Origin: Gyrodactylus bullatarudis
Taxonomy: Eukaryota > Platyhelminthes > Monogenea > Gyrodactylidea > Gyrodactylidae
NCBI GenBank assembly: GCA_012064415.1
Contig: SSNU01000127.1
Span: forward strand, 699,152-763,151
Direction of reading: 5' to 3'
DNA: 64,000 nucleotides
In this document: piece after piece, positions 35,712-50,700 of the stretch
Layout of the letters: every line of letters starts with the position of its first letter
Numbering within the stretch: the stretch's first letter is position 1
Made by a program: the position numbers and the translations under genes
Notes under the pieces: generated by a model
Databases searched by the model: none
Told to the model about the DNA's origin: nothing
The model's input: the letters and a program-made list of their open reading frames with translations, nothing else

Positions 35712-38700
35712 CTAACTTGTCTGCATATTCACAAACACTGAAGAAGGTTTTTGTGTTGCGGAGTTAGTTTGTAGATTCATAGATGGTTTAGAGATATGGC
35801 CAGTGTGACTTGGAGTTGCTAGGAGATCTTCCAGCCAGGAGAGAATCAATTGAAAGTAGATATTTTGATCCCTTAGGTAATTCATAACAAGGACTTCACA
35901 TTTTGCCAAGTCAATGATAAACTTTATGCAGAGATATGATGATTTTGGCTCCAATTCCAGCTTGTTCTTTATGATGTCTTGAGTTGAATTGGGATTAAAA
36001 TTAATTTTTCCTTTTTACAATGTTAGACTTAAATGATTAAAAACGGAGAAATCGTTATTTCTTTTTCTTAAGTCAGTGGAATCAGGTTTATGAAAATTAT
36101 TTTTCCGACCGATAATAACTTCATTTGATGAATTTTTTTCAGGTTTTAAAAATCATTCTCAAAATAACAAAAATCTTTATTTTTAGAGATTTACCCCTTA
36201 TATTTACTGTCGAAATAGGTTAAGTCGATTCAGATAAAAAGTTAGCTCGATCAAATTTCAAGACTTATAAAAAAAGAACAAACCAATTATTCCAAAGTGG
36301 ACATCAAGATGATCATCTGCGGGATGTTTCAGAAGCAACTGATCAACTGGCCCAATCATTCCCTGGAAGAAAGCTTTTATTCTGTCTAATTGCCAAGTGT
36401 CTTTGAACATTAATATTCGCGTTGTTATATCAAACAATCGGCCATAATCAATTTGTGCGCCCTTATCGAAATGTTCCAAAATCTAAAGAGAAGACAGAGT
36501 TTTTAAAATATTTCAAAACAGATATTTAATTTATTTGATTTTTAAGTGAAATAAATATGATTCAATACATTCTCACAGCATAAATCAGCATAGAGCTGGT
36601 TGTCCACCATTCTCGAATCAAATGTCTGAAAGCATCCAACAGGGTATTCTCAAGGGTGTGAGAATTATTGTCGCTCAACTCTCGCTTGCACCTCAACATG
36701 ATCATGTTTGTATCGATAAAAGCACGAAGAAATGACTTGAGAATAAAGTACATACCAGCCATAATAAAGCTATCCTCGGGCAGTTTGTTCTCTTCAAATG
36801 TGAATATAATTGGGTGTGCCAAGCCCAGCCATTGTAGTGTTGGCAAGGTCAGGCGCATTATAAGTGTTTGGGAGTTTGTCAATTTCTGATCTAGAAAAAT
36901 CAAATTGCAGAAACATTTTTCATCTTTCAATTTAAAGAAAACTGAATTTTAACAATTAGAGAATTAAATTCTAGTGAAAAAATTATTTAGAACCCTGTTT
37001 TGAATCCATATTCTGAGATTTGATCTTGATCGAAAATTTTTTTCGTTATTGTTCGAGATATCATTTGATTTGTTCGCAATTAAAAATTTAATATTCGGAT
37101 CCAATTTGCGAGTTAATCAAAAAACGGTTTTTACCATTAAATTCAGCGTATCAGAATCTACCAGACCTGTGAATAGTTAGAATTTGTTGGTTAGTGTTGG
37201 GAATCACAATCAAATCTGAGAGTTTTCTTGGCCTACTGAAAATTCACGATGCAAATATGAGTGACAATCTTGAAATTACAGACTTACTCAGAGTATCAGA
37301 TCTTCCTTGATAGTTCTGACACCGGTAAATATCGAATTTTGTATTGATTAACAGTTTTGATAATAGATAAAAATAGTTTCCTAATTCCTTATGCTGCAGG
37401 GTCGTAAATGTCTTCAGTGTGGATTTCTAAAAATTAAACTCATTAATAAAACCGATTTGAGTCCTGTTAATGAATAAAATTCAATGTTTTTCAAAATATA
37501 CGAACCCAATTTGGCGACTTCACGGATGGTAACGAACTGACGTGTTTCAACAAATGATAATCAGAGTTCTTCTCAATAAGAAAGTTTGCTAATCGACAGT
37601 ATGCTTTGAGGTTCATCAAAAGTGCAAGGATAGCTTGTTCTTGAGAATCAAGGTAGACTCGTATTAAAGTTAGGAGACTGCCAGCTAGTCCGAGAGATGT
37701 GGTTGACGTATTTGTAGCCAGACTTGCTTCAATATTTTCAAGAATTGACGTGACAAACTTTTGAAGTGAAGAATCTTTCTATAGGAATATTTTAGACACA
37801 TTTGAAAGATTCTATAAGGCAAAATAGACTCACAATTGATATTTCTTTTGTTCTATTTACCGATAGTAAGATATTGTGAATCATGTCAATTAAGGGATCT
37901 CGTAAACTTGTATCACTGATACTCCCGAATAATTCTCTGAACAGATATTATATAAAAAGCCTTGAATCATAATTTAATGTCTTGTATTTAATCTAACTAC
38001 TTACGAGTATATATAAGAAAATATAAAAATAATTACCCAAGAGTTTGTGAATAATTGTTGGTAATGAACTGGAAAAAAAATCGGATATTGCTCCCTCGAA
38101 TTGTTATCAACCTCCCGAGAATATCAATCCAATAACGATCCAGTATGAGACAAGATGATTTAATTTCATTCGAATCAAATTGCTTCAATGTCAGTATTGC
38201 ATTCAGGGGATTTTCACTCTAGAATAAAAAATTTCCAACATATTTTGAATTTCACAGAGGATCTCGAAATAATTGGATAGTTTACCTTTTTGAATGTTGA
38301 AGATTTTAGTGAAAAGACAACATTTGGTAATAAAAAGTTGCCTTCAATCTGTTTGGCCTCTTCGCAAAATGATATTGGACAAGAAATAAGTTTTACTCTT
38401 TCTGATGCTTTAAAGTATGCATCGAACAGGAAACCCATCAAAAGTTCAAGTACTGACTGTAATTCAAATGATAAATCAGAAGAAGACTTTGATTCTTTCT
38501 AAAATTGGAAGAGGAAATCATTTTTAATATCAAAGATCGGAAAAAATCTCTATTCATGATATCATTGATTATTATTATATTACTATAGTTTTAAATCCAT
38601 TAGGCATATATTAGGTTTAAGATACACTGAGCCTTCTTCATTTTAACATTTGCTTAATCTAAAATGGTTTTTACTCTTCCACACGAGATTTACATGATGC

Positions 38701-41700
38701 GTCCGGAGATTCAGATTTAGATAAAATTAAGAACTTAAGGACTCACCATAAAATATTGAATAAGGTGAAAAATAAATGATTGATATTGTGAACAAAATAT
38801 TCGTCGATATTTGAGGATGTTTCTATTTTCCAAAATTAAATGATCTTCAATAGAAAATGTTGATTTCTTTGATGGACGACTAGTCTGTTTATCATCGTTC
38901 CTTTCGTTATCATGGTTCAACAAGAGTTTGAAATAATCTGTTACTGATGCATACGCAGGTGACTTGGAGTTGTTGACGCCGCCATTTGATGATTTCTTAC
39001 CTCGAGATGTTTTGTTCGACAAATTTGCACTTATAGTCACTAGCAAGAACAAAATATCAGCACAGTAAGAGTCGATTTAACTGTTTAATGATAACAAAGA
39101 TATTCCGGTACCAATTATTTACTGGATGAAAAGGTTGTTATCTGAATCCTATCGTTATAAAGTTGGTTGATATGAAGTTGGGAATCTATGATTTTTACAG
39201 AAATCTCGATTTTTTTAATTAAAAATTTCGAATTTTTTAAAGATTTTTTAGAATCTTAATCATGTTGCCCACTTCTACCAGTTGAAAAAAATAATCCTAA
39301 AAAAAAATAATGAAAAATATGGCCATTTTTTAAATTTCAATTTGGCGCCAAAATCTCATTTTTTCGAACTGAAAATTTTTACTGATTTGAACGTTGGAGG
39401 TTGATCAAAAGAGTTTTTTCGGGATCAAGATTAGACAAGAAAGCTGACTACCACCGTCAAATTATCGACAGTTTTCCCATATTCGAGAGATTTTGAATTA
39501 TCGAAATTTCATTGATTTTCAAGAAGTGAAAATGATCAAAAATTGAAATTCCGCTCCTAAACGATAATGTGATTATGCATAAAACCAGATTCAGTTGAAT
39601 TGATTTTCTTGTCTAATCTTGATCCTGTAAAAACTCTTTTGATCAACCTCCAACTTTCAAATCAGTAAAGATTTTCAGCTCAAAGTTCGAAAAAATGAGA
39701 GTTGGCGCCAAATTGAAATTTAAAAAATGGCCATATTTTTCATATTTTTTTAGGATTATTTTTTTCAACTGGTAGAAGTGGGCAACATGATTAAGATTCT
39801 AAAAAACCTTTAAAAAATTCGAAATTTTTAATTAAAAAATCGAGATTTTTGTAAAAATCATAGATTCCCAACTTCTTATCAATTAGCTTTAGCTATCCAC
39901 TTAAACTAATCCAAAACTTGTCAGCGATTTATAAAATGATTTTATTCTGCAAAATCAAAAAAGATGTAAACTTTTTCTAATTAAAATTTCTTACCGTTAT
40001 TATCATAATCTCTATCAGAGGGACTTTTGTCTAACGTTAGCTCACAATTTGTCAGGGTATTGCATGTCTCAAGTTTCAACAACTTTGGAGGTAATTTCGG
40101 GAGACTTGGCTGGTACAAATCCAGGCCGTATTCAGATGGTTTTTTCGTCTTTATTGCTCCGACCCTTTCATAAAAGAGTAAGTATGCATTTGAAGACTTG
40201 AGAGAATCATTGCTACCAGTTTTTGAGTCGATACCTCCAAAGCATTCGGATTCAAGAAATTCATCGGTAAAATTTATTTCTTCTACAATAGTGTCGTTGA
40301 ATTTGAGCCATTTCTCTGATTGTTGATCAAAATTTCTTGAAATAGATGAAATATAAGAGTATTGCTTTATCATGAAGTAAAATGATAATTTGAGACTGCA
40401 TCGGATTTATCAGTTACTAAAGAAATAATCCAAAAATGTATGGTAGACATACAATTTTTATTTGGTACAATGTACAGTTGTTTGAGAGATTATCTTTCAA
40501 CGTGATGAGAAATAGATTTTTTAATTTAAAATTAATTGTCTAAAAACACTGTAATTTCTACATGTTGCTTATTTACAAAATTTACCCATTTTTAGAATTT
40601 CGTTCCTTTGCAAATGTAAAATAGTGTCCACCAGAGAAGGTTCCAGAATGGATGACAATACCAACAAGAGAATATTCTGTCAATAGGTCGGGTTCATTTT
40701 CGATAAACTCAGTCTTTTGTTTTGTTAACAAATTCAATCTTTCGTAGCCTTCGTCAGATTCCTAAATGGAACTATTTCAAGTTGATAGAATGCAGTTAAT
40801 CTTGAGATAACTCACGTCTTCACTTTCGTAAAGGGTGAAATTTCGTATTGAAGAAACATCCCGGTTGAAATCACACGAGAATTTTCTATCTACATTCACG
40901 TGGGAAGCTTGACCATGGAGATTTGTTAATGTCTGATTGCTGAGATTTGTTTCATAGGTCTAAAAATTTATGTTAAACATGAGCATTTCAGTATATTTAA
41001 AAATGACTACTGAACAAAAATAAAATTAGACAGACATCTGATCTGAGTGTTAGGTTTTTCCATCAAAAAATTTTTTCGACACTTTAAACTCTTGAGACTT
41101 GAGAACATATTGCATTCAGTAGCAAAATGAATTTGAACCTTTTTTCAATATTCTCAAGAATCTTACTCTATTGATAACTATATTATTTGAATCTGATTGA
41201 TATGAAGTTGGGAATCTATTATTTTTACAAAAGATTTCATTAAGAATTCGAATATGTTAAAGATTTTCAGAAATTCAGATAATCTTGCCTACTTTCACCA
41301 TTTGAAAAAATATTTTTGCAAAATTTATTGGTATTTTTCGGCTTTCTTGTCTAATTCTAATCCTGATAAAGATAAACCTCTTTTGACCACCCACTTTCAA
41401 ATCATTAAAAATGTCTAGCACAAATTTCAAAAAGATGGAAATTTCTTAAAAATAAATTTATTTTTCAGTTTTTTTAAATGGCGATATGATCTGGATTCTT
41501 GAACAACTTCAACATACAATTAAAAATTAAACGAGAATGCCTAAATTCAATGCTCTATCTCGAAAAGTTCCGCTCAACAAAGAATTTGTTCAATCAACTT
41601 TTGAATCCCAAGTGAAATTTTTCATACTTTTATTTACTTCATTTCAACAAAGTTTACATTGAAAGTAAACTTACAGAATCATTAGTAGACATGTAAGGTT

Positions 41701-44700
41701 TTAAGTCGAGACATCTTGGAAAAGAAAAATATTCATTCGATTTTGATGACTCTTGAGCAGACCAGGAATAATTGAAACGTTTCAACTGGAAAATAAGGAC
41801 ATTTGGTAATGTTCGGAGTATAGTCCGTTTGGTGGTTCTTCTATTTAGGTTACAAATCGAACAGAGATATGCATTCTCCCCAAACAGGATTTCTGGGGCT
41901 GTGAACTGGTTGAGAGCCTCGAGAAGATCATGAGATTTCACAGGTAGACTGATTGCAGAAAATATCTCTTCTCGATCAAATCTAATAGATATGAATTTTT
42001 TTTCAAATCTCGAATGAGATCAGAGACATCTTGGAAAACTTACTTGTGATTGCATTCATCGCAAATTTTTGTATCAGAATAGGTGCCATGGAATATCTTC
42101 TGACATAGGAAATCCAAATGTAAATTCTATCGAAAAAGACATTAAAATGATTATAATTACATTTGGAATTATAAAAGCTCACTTTGAGTTCGTCATCGAT
42201 TTGGTTTGTTAGAGTCTCATAGAAGTCAAAGGCATCTTGTTGCTCTCTTATATTGATTGGATTTTTTTCACCCCAAAAGTGGAATGTTTTCCAAAACTCT
42301 TTTGGGTGATAAAAGGGTAGATGTGATTGATTCAGATGGAGAAAAATCTAGAAATTTTAACAAATTTTAAAAAGATTACAACCTGTAAGTTAGCTTTAAA
42401 AGAAGGGTTGGCCTATTGAAAGGATATATGATTTTTTAAACAGGAAATAAGGCCCTTTTTCACTGGTTGAAGAAAAAATATTATGGAATAAATAAATTTC
42501 AAGTAAAAATATGGTTTTTCTTCAAATTTTTCCATGGAACCAAATATTCAATTTTGCAAACTTTGACCTGGAAATTTTAAATTTATTTCGAAGTATTAGG
42601 GTGGTGAAATAAACTTTGAAAAAGAAACCGATTAATGCCATTAAATTCTAGCCAGGATCTTTGATAATCAAAAATCAATAATTTTCAAAAAATCAAAAAT
42701 CGAGGCGAATCTTGAATTTTTTTGATTCTCAAAAACTGATAAAAATTGCCCGTTCAAAAATGGGAATTTAGTGACCAACTGAAATATGAAAGAAGTCCAT
42801 ATTTTTTCTTTATTTAGTCAGAAAATCTTCATCATATTAGATCTCTTGATGAAAAAATTAAGATTATATATTCCCAACTCTAGAAAAACTTTTTGTTCAT
42901 GAGGGAATCTGAAACATTCAATAAATATTGTTAAAAGTCGATTTAATTGGAATGTAACCAGCCTTTTTCCAAAGTGTCTTCCAGACGTAATCATAAAATA
43001 TTGATTTAGCATATGAATAATTTAATATTTATCAAGCTTGATTTTTCTACAGGTCATTTAATTGGTTTTAAGTTGCATTTAATTTTGAAAGGTTTTTTAG
43101 ATCTGGACCAATAGGAATACTATAGTTTATTAAAAGAAATTGGAGAGAGTCAAGTTGAAAGAGGCTTTGGAAAAAGATAAGTATATTCCGATTAAATGTA
43201 CTTTTACTGATATTTATTGAAGATTCTCAACTTAATTTGATAAAAGACTACCTCTTGAAGACGATAGATAACATTGCGTTCCTTATTCTTTATTTCATCA
43301 GTCCCTTTGATGGCCAAGAGGCCTTCAGTAAACTCTGGAATCATGTATATTTGCTGAAGAATTGAATTCATGTAACAAGTGGCACCGCCGTTCTTCAAGC
43401 CAACATAGCCAACAGCTGAATTGTTCTTGTATATGTTTTCACTTAGCTCGAAAAATTCTTTGGAAAGATTTTTGTCTCTCTGGTGTACAAAGGTGAGAAA
43501 TTTAGTGACCAAAGTAAGACTCTTTTTGTCAATTGATGAGAAGAGCAAGATTAAGGAATAGCCCGCAAATACTGTAGTTGTCTCATAGTTGCTCAATTTT
43601 TTAAAGTTTTCCAAATCAACCTCATCAGAGTATATTTTCTTTGGGGAAGCATCACAGATTTTAGCCAAGACTTCAGTTTCATTGTTGGTCAGTAGGTTTG
43701 TGACAGAACGAAAGAAGAAATTCTTTATTAGAATTGTTATCAGTGGTCTAATCATGTGAATGCATTTTTTGATTATTTCGATCAAATTCTTTGAAGATTC
43801 AGAGTTCTGAAAAAGAAAATTATCAAAATTATTAGATTCAAGTAATGCTAGCAAGTCAACTTTTCTTTAGCATTTACTTACAACTCTGGCTTGAGATGTA
43901 TCTTGATCAGAAAAGATTTTTCTCAACTCCTCTGGTATTTCAATATCAAGGTAGTAGTTTTTTATAATTTCTGACAACTTTTTAACATATTGCTCAAATG
44001 GCTGACAAGATGAGGCCATTGTGGATGAGTTGACGTGAGTTTCATTTCTCTCAAGATAAATCAGTTGGTAGAACAATGCCTTCATCAGGACTGATAGGAA
44101 TATCAAATGACCCTCGATTAAGGAGTAGACTGAATTCAACAGAATCATCTGGTTCGATTCAACGGCAGATTTTATAAACTTTTCCAGATTGAGCAGGGTT
44201 TCTGAGAGCCAATCAACTTCTTCCTATGAAAAAAATTGGTTCACTCAATAGCCAAGAAGAAACAAGATATTTTGGTATGCAAGAAGAGATTAATTGATGA
44301 TTTTTAGGTAGTATCATTTGGTAAAAATATAATTTTTACTTGGTTAGTAAAAGATGTCCAAATTCATGTGATCCTTAGATATTTGGTGAAGTAAATAGAA
44401 ATTGTAATCAATATTCATCCAGTTTTTATTCCCAATATATACGAGAGAATATTCTAGTTTATCATATAAATAATTTTCTGGATGTTAATTTCAACTAATG
44501 CGTAAAATGAAATGTTGATATGGCTAGAGTAGAGAAATTATAAATTTCTTAGATCTACAGAAATAATGTTATGAATTAATACATATTAGATACGAAGACG
44601 ACTAACCTTGACAATTTGTTCATGGTCAATTGAAAATTTTGTCTTTAACCAACAACTGGGTAGGATACCTAGGAATGCTCCACGAAATTTAAAAAATTCT

Positions 44701-47700
44701 GAGCAATAGAAAAAATCATGTATTGTCTTTGAGCCAAGATACTTCATGGAGACCTCTTTAATTTCACATGTAAACTTTGACCAAATCTTGTGACGTGGGT
44801 GTAAGACCAGATGAGTGATTGTGGTTAAGAGTTCCTCGATTCCAATCAAGTTCAGTGATGGATTTGATGGGTAAGCATTCGATGATGATACTGAATGAAC
44901 GTTAAAGACACGTTTGGTAGAATTTTCTTTATTTTTACAGTAATAAGATGGTGCTTCTTTCATCAGAATATTGTGGGCGTGTAAACAGAGATGCCATAAC
45001 TCTTCCATTGAATCATTTCGAATTCTATTTATAATTAATATCAAAAAAGAAAATAAATATTTTTTGAGTTTTAAGTTTAAGCTAGTTAATGTGAAGTTGG
45101 GAGTTGATGTTTTTTTTCATAACGAACTCGAAAACCTTTTTTTTAAAATCCATATTTAATCATTTAAAGAAAAATTAATTTTAATTCGTAAAAATAACTT
45201 TGCTTACTTGAAAGATTTCGTATGTAATACCAGATTCATGAGATGTTCCAAGAGATTATTCTGCGATGTCAAATGGGGAATTAACTTATCCAGCTGTGAT
45301 CGTATTATTTGTATCATCAACTTGAATGAATATGTTGAAATCTGCATATATTTTTGAAAAAAAGTCAATTATAATTTTAGCCATTTTTCGTAAGATGACT
45401 GTAGAAGAAAAATAGATTGAAGTAAATATTTTCTTTGAAACAAACCTGTTCATTTTCTTCGTTAGGTTCTTGGAAAAAATCTGTTTCCCCGATAATCAAA
45501 GGACTAGATTTGCTCTCTTTACGTGAGAACTTGTTCAAAAGCTTCTTTCCAACATACGTGCGTACAGATTTTGAAGATTTTGTTTTAACCTGATCATTTG
45601 AATGACTTGATGCAGATTCAAGAAGGACTTTGATCAAGAAGTTGAATTCCGAAGAACTAAGGGCTAGTTGGAATTTGAAGTTTAAGCTGGAGACACGAAA
45701 TGAGTTTGTGAAGCTGTCCATTTCTTTTGAAAGAGCAACTAATTAAATGGAAATTAGTCAGTTATCTTACAGTTATATGAAGTTATGTATTAAAAAATTA
45801 AACCATTTGTTGAAATTATTTTTACCGAAAGAGAATCATGAAAGTTTTGAATTAAGAACTTGATGATAAACTTAAAACCCAAATTTTAATGCATACCTTG
45901 ATTATTAAAAGATAAATTTCTTGGGTTTTTTTTATGTGCCAACGTTTTAAACAATATTGATATTTATTATATTTGAGATCAACAAGACAAAACATCCAAA
46001 TTTGGTAGTTCAGAAATGTTTGTCTTTACTGTGAAAAATCGAGTGATTTAAAATTTTCCAATTATCACGAAGGGAAATGATCTAAATATAGAAGTTGAAC
46101 CTTTTCTTGGAAATAACGAATTTCTCTGAACGTCTATGACTAATTTCGTAAAATATGGAATAAGTAAAAATTTCGACCTCAAAAATTGAAAAAATGGCAA
46201 TTTGTAAAAATAACATGTATACCGGTTTTAAGAGTAAAGAGATTTGCTCACGATTAATTGGACAGGCATCGTAAACTGGACGCATGATAACCGAAAGGAT
46301 TTGTAATGATGAGTATATCGTCTTGTTATCAAAATAATGAACCGAGTCGAGATTATCTTTGATTCCCTTCGAAATGATTGCCAAAATTGGTTGAAAGAAA
46401 TTCTTCAAAGGAACTGAGCATAGTCCAACGGCTATTTGTTCATAATACTTTTCTGTGTGAAGAAAAAAAAATTCATTCGACGAAGCTTATTTCTATCTCA
46501 AAATTATAGAAATTTGAAAACAAGTAACTCGACAAAAATATTTAAACGGTAAACTGAAATCAGCCAGTTGCTTCCTAATATAAAACAATCTGGGTATAGA
46601 ATAAATTTTCAGAAAATTCAGAAGCTTTTACATGGAATATATTTTTAATCGTATGAAAATGGAATTATCTTTCATCTTTGTTCGGATTTTCCGCTTTATT
46701 TTGATAAAATTAACTTATCCATTCTCATTTACTCTTGTTTTTATCTAGACTGATTTCGTACTACGGGATTAGGTAGTAAAGTTGGTTGATATAAGTTGGG
46801 AACCTGGGATTTTTACAGAAATCTCGATTTTGTCATCAAGAATTCGAATTTGTCAAAGATTTTTTGGAATCCTAAAAAAAATTATTTTTATGAAAAATAC
46901 GGTCATTTTTCAAATTTTCATTTGGCGCCAAAATCGCATTTTTTCAAACTTTAAGCTGAAAATTTTTATTGATTTATAAGTGGACGGTTGATCGAAAGAG
47001 GTTTTTCAGGATCAACATGGGCGACATGGGCTAATCCATTAACAAATAAGACGAACCTGTGGGATATACTACCAAAGCACTTGTATTGTGTAAATTCACG
47101 TTTCAGTCTATAGCTTAGGTCGTGGACAATCATATTAGATTTCTTGAGGTCATATTCGTGATCAGTGATAAATAAATAGATCGAATAGGTCTTGATTTTA
47201 AGGTATAAATTAAGAAACAAGAATCAAGTTACTTACGATGGCGAACAAAGTATTTCTCCCTTGAAGTTCTATTATAACAGCCAAATGTGATCCGAAAAAC
47301 TTTTTCCTTCTTTTTCTTTTCTGGTGAAGATGGCATTGAATTCATGAAATCGGTCAGGGATCGAAATTCAATTCCAACATTTTCAGCTGATTTGTGAATA
47401 TTCTGAGTTTTGAGATTGTCATCAGAAAGTTTCCTAGACAATTTTCTCTTGAGCTTACTCATGAATGAACCTTTCTTGGCGTCATGAATTGCCATTGAAA
47501 GCTGTCTATCCATGTTCATAGTTAGTAATTGCATACTCTTTTGACTTCCAAAGTTCATATTCAGGCCTGATTCTAGAGATGATATGAAAATGGAACCAGA
47601 ATCAGTATCTGTGTCAGTAGCGTCACTAGAGATGTTCCTCTTTAATTCCTTCAAGTTAAGTCTTTCAATGGGACTTTTTGTAGAGGTAAAGCAATCACTT

Positions 47701-50700
47701 ATCGACCAACCCATGTTTGAGTCATGATCGACGAGAACTGAACAGATTACCTCCAGATGATAACACTGCATTATATTCGACATAAATTGAAGATGATCCA
47801 GATTTATTTCAGATGGGTTATTCTTTTTTAGTTGAAGAAAGAGTAGGTTTTCATATGAAGTTGGTAGAAGGAGGAATATTTTTTGAATTCTTTCCATGAG
47901 TTCTTGCAGTTGATGAGATTGGTTTATTGTAGACCTGAGAATATCCTAAGAATTAAAGAAAGAATAACATGCCTTTTCGAGATCCATTTTTGTGACATAA
48001 AAATTATCGATTCTGTACAACAGCCGATATATATAATTACAAGAGTAAAACACAAACCTAGTGAGGAAATCTTATTTTAACCGATGAAACAATAATAACA
48101 AATTTAGTGTTGTATTTATTGATCTTTCTCTCTGTTTATATATTTAAATTCAGTTCGAATAACAACCAAAAAGTAAAATTACCCACTCTTAATTAAATCA
48201 TTATTTTACTAGCTATCTTTTGAAAAGATTCAAAGCTCTTAGATGTGATAATTTTGGTAAGGTAAAAAAGGTTTTAGCTCACTTTTTCATCGTTTGCACT
48301 ATATTTGAATTCAATTTTTGATAGCTCTGTTAAAAGTCGATGAAAATTTTTATCAGAAGCCAAATAAGAGCTCGGCATATTGACAAAGTTTACAAGCTGC
48401 TCAGAATTAACCTCATCTCCTATATTGATAATGGAGGCAGTTGAAGATAAAACCGACTGGGTTGTATTGAAAATGTTGAGTAGACGACTGGACCTATTCT
48501 TCCTGAGCAATCGATCATAGGAAAAGGGTGATAAACTTCGTTTACTTGGTGATCTATTCATACTGATAGAATCATTCTTTTTTACTGTATCCCCGTCACC
48601 CCAGAGACAGTAAAATAGAGCAGAATTTTTCTAAATTTCAAAAAAGACACTCGAAAAAGACTTGAATAGATTTTCAATCTTACTTACAGAAATGTGAAAA
48701 TCGTTGAGATACTTTTTTGACATTTTGGAGTCGATTTTGAAGAAATTTCTATTATCAACTTGATCGAGCCATTCGAATTTTGTCTGGGAAGTAGTTAGCT
48801 TGACATCTCTTGCGTCAAGAAGAAGATAGAAAGATCCCTGAGGTGAATAAGGGAACTCTGAGGGAGGAATGTCAAGATTCTTGCGAGCAGCACAAATTGT
48901 GAACCATGCTGCTTTGCAAATATTCTCAAGACAGTCTGATCTATTACAGTTTAATTGTAACCATGGATTCCATGTATCTTCAAAGCACCATTTCTTTGAA
49001 TTTCCAGAAAAGTTTACATAATGATTTGATTTAAGGATGACACATGTTTTGAGTGAGACTTGGAACCCCTTGTGAGTGGAAATATGTGAGGATATGATTC
49101 GATCGGGGCTATAACTCTGGGAGAGATCCATCTCAACACATTCAATATAGCCAAGAGTCACGTCCAGAATCCTATTCAAAATAAAAAGGACCTCAGCAGA
49201 AGGTGCTTGATTAGCGTGGAATAAATTAAATTTTGAAATGAGCCCGTCAAGGCCAAAGATTTTATGGTGTTGGTTACGATTGCTCTGTGAGATTGTCTTT
49301 GAGTTTAACATGGAATCTGAGCTGGTTGATTGGTTCACCATAGAATCGGAGATGCCCAGAAATAGGCTTGGATTTAACTTTTGTAAAACACTGGAATTTG
49401 AGTCTTTTTTCTTCACTAGGAATTTCTTGATATGATCATTGCTCTAAATAAAAGTAAAAGGCTTTTTTAATTTTCTTAACAAGTTTTTTATCATCAACTT
49501 ACATCCATATACTTGCGGCAATTTTCGAAGAATCGTCTATGACAAGCATCAGTATCCTTGAGGAGTTTCGAAGATAATCTTCTCCAGTAAACGTCCAGAA
49601 TAAATTCCTTCAACCATTCCATAGCAGTGTGTAGATCTTCTTGTAAGAGTTCATATCGTTGAATTTCCCATAGTTTTTCATCCTTACTAAATGAATGCTT
49701 TTGCAGGTGAAAGTTTAGGTATAAATTCCAAAGGAAATCAGTTCCAATGAGATCATATTTTTCATAAACCTAAATAGTAAATAAAACTACTTGAAAAAAT
49801 GTCATATTCTTTAAAAACTCACAACGTTATCTAGATCAACATTTTCTTTTAGACGATAATCTTTTGAGTTTATGTGAAGGAAGAATTGCTTGAACAAAGT
49901 CACGCCTTCCTTTGATGTAAAAAACCTTGGATTTGTTTTTATCAGAACTTTATTAAAGAAATTAGCGATAACATCTTGTTCAAGATGGCCCATATTTTTC
50001 CCAAGCCAAGAATGAAAATTCTAAAATAATGAAAAAAATGTCAATGATGAAAATGGTGAAAGTAGGCAAAAAATCTTTAACATATTCGAATTCTTGATGA
50101 AAAAATCATAAACTCCCTACTTCATATCAACCAAATTTAGTATTCAAGTCTTGATCACTTAAGGGCCTGAAGAGATCCAAAAAATGTCCGTTTATCACTA
50201 CAATATATGCGCTAAAGATTGACGGCTTGTAAAATTTTCAAGTTAACTCTCAATAAAAAGATTCGAAATATGCAAAAAAAACAATTCTTACATGCTAAGA
50301 AAAACTTTAATTTCGTAGCACAATTTGACTTACTTTTATTTCAGAGTAACAAGACTTTTGATCATTCAAAAAGAACATCCACAATCTCTTGATGATTTCG
50401 TAGCTAAATTGAAGTAGATTTTCGCCAAATAGAAATTGAAGAAAATCCAGATAACTTCGTGTATTCTGTTGATAAAAAAGAAAGTTATAAAGAAAAAAAA
50501 AGAAACTTACACTTTCTTTCCAATCATGGAGGAACTTATGGCCATCGTTTAGAAAATATCCGAACCAATTTAGAATGAGCTCATCACTGGAATGACTGAA
50601 GGAAGTCAGAATGGATGAAATCAAATTGAAGTCTTGATCAAATTCAGTGAATTCTTCCTAGAAAAATATTTTTGACTCTTCAATTTAAATTCCAAAGGCG

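Larger units (their letters stand above)
39981..43854 (-). other. Peptidase C19 (USP) catalytic domain within the USP24-type gene
   Basis: The Cys box reads [19 protein letters not shown], with the catalytic Cys codon at 43375-43377. An exon at about 42180-42340 has the REQQDA-like block. Two CxxC pairs, CDECNH near 42060 and CSIC near 41850, are the usual zinc-binding positions. KRFNYSW lies near 41770. The His box [14 protein letters not shown] has its His codon at 40624-40626. The third catalytic residue is Asn in KFNDT (codon 40296-40298), a permitted variant in this family. The domain ends with ECFGG and AYLLFYERV. All three catalytic positions are filled, so an active enzyme is expected. 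Introns split the domain into at least six exons. Confidence 0.9.

Noticed and set aside
46966..47220. Extra USP24-type exon.
   Set aside because: The preceding exon ends at a gtaagt donor at about 47239, and this frame runs through a family-1 arm and the 53-nt repeat, so it is intronic.
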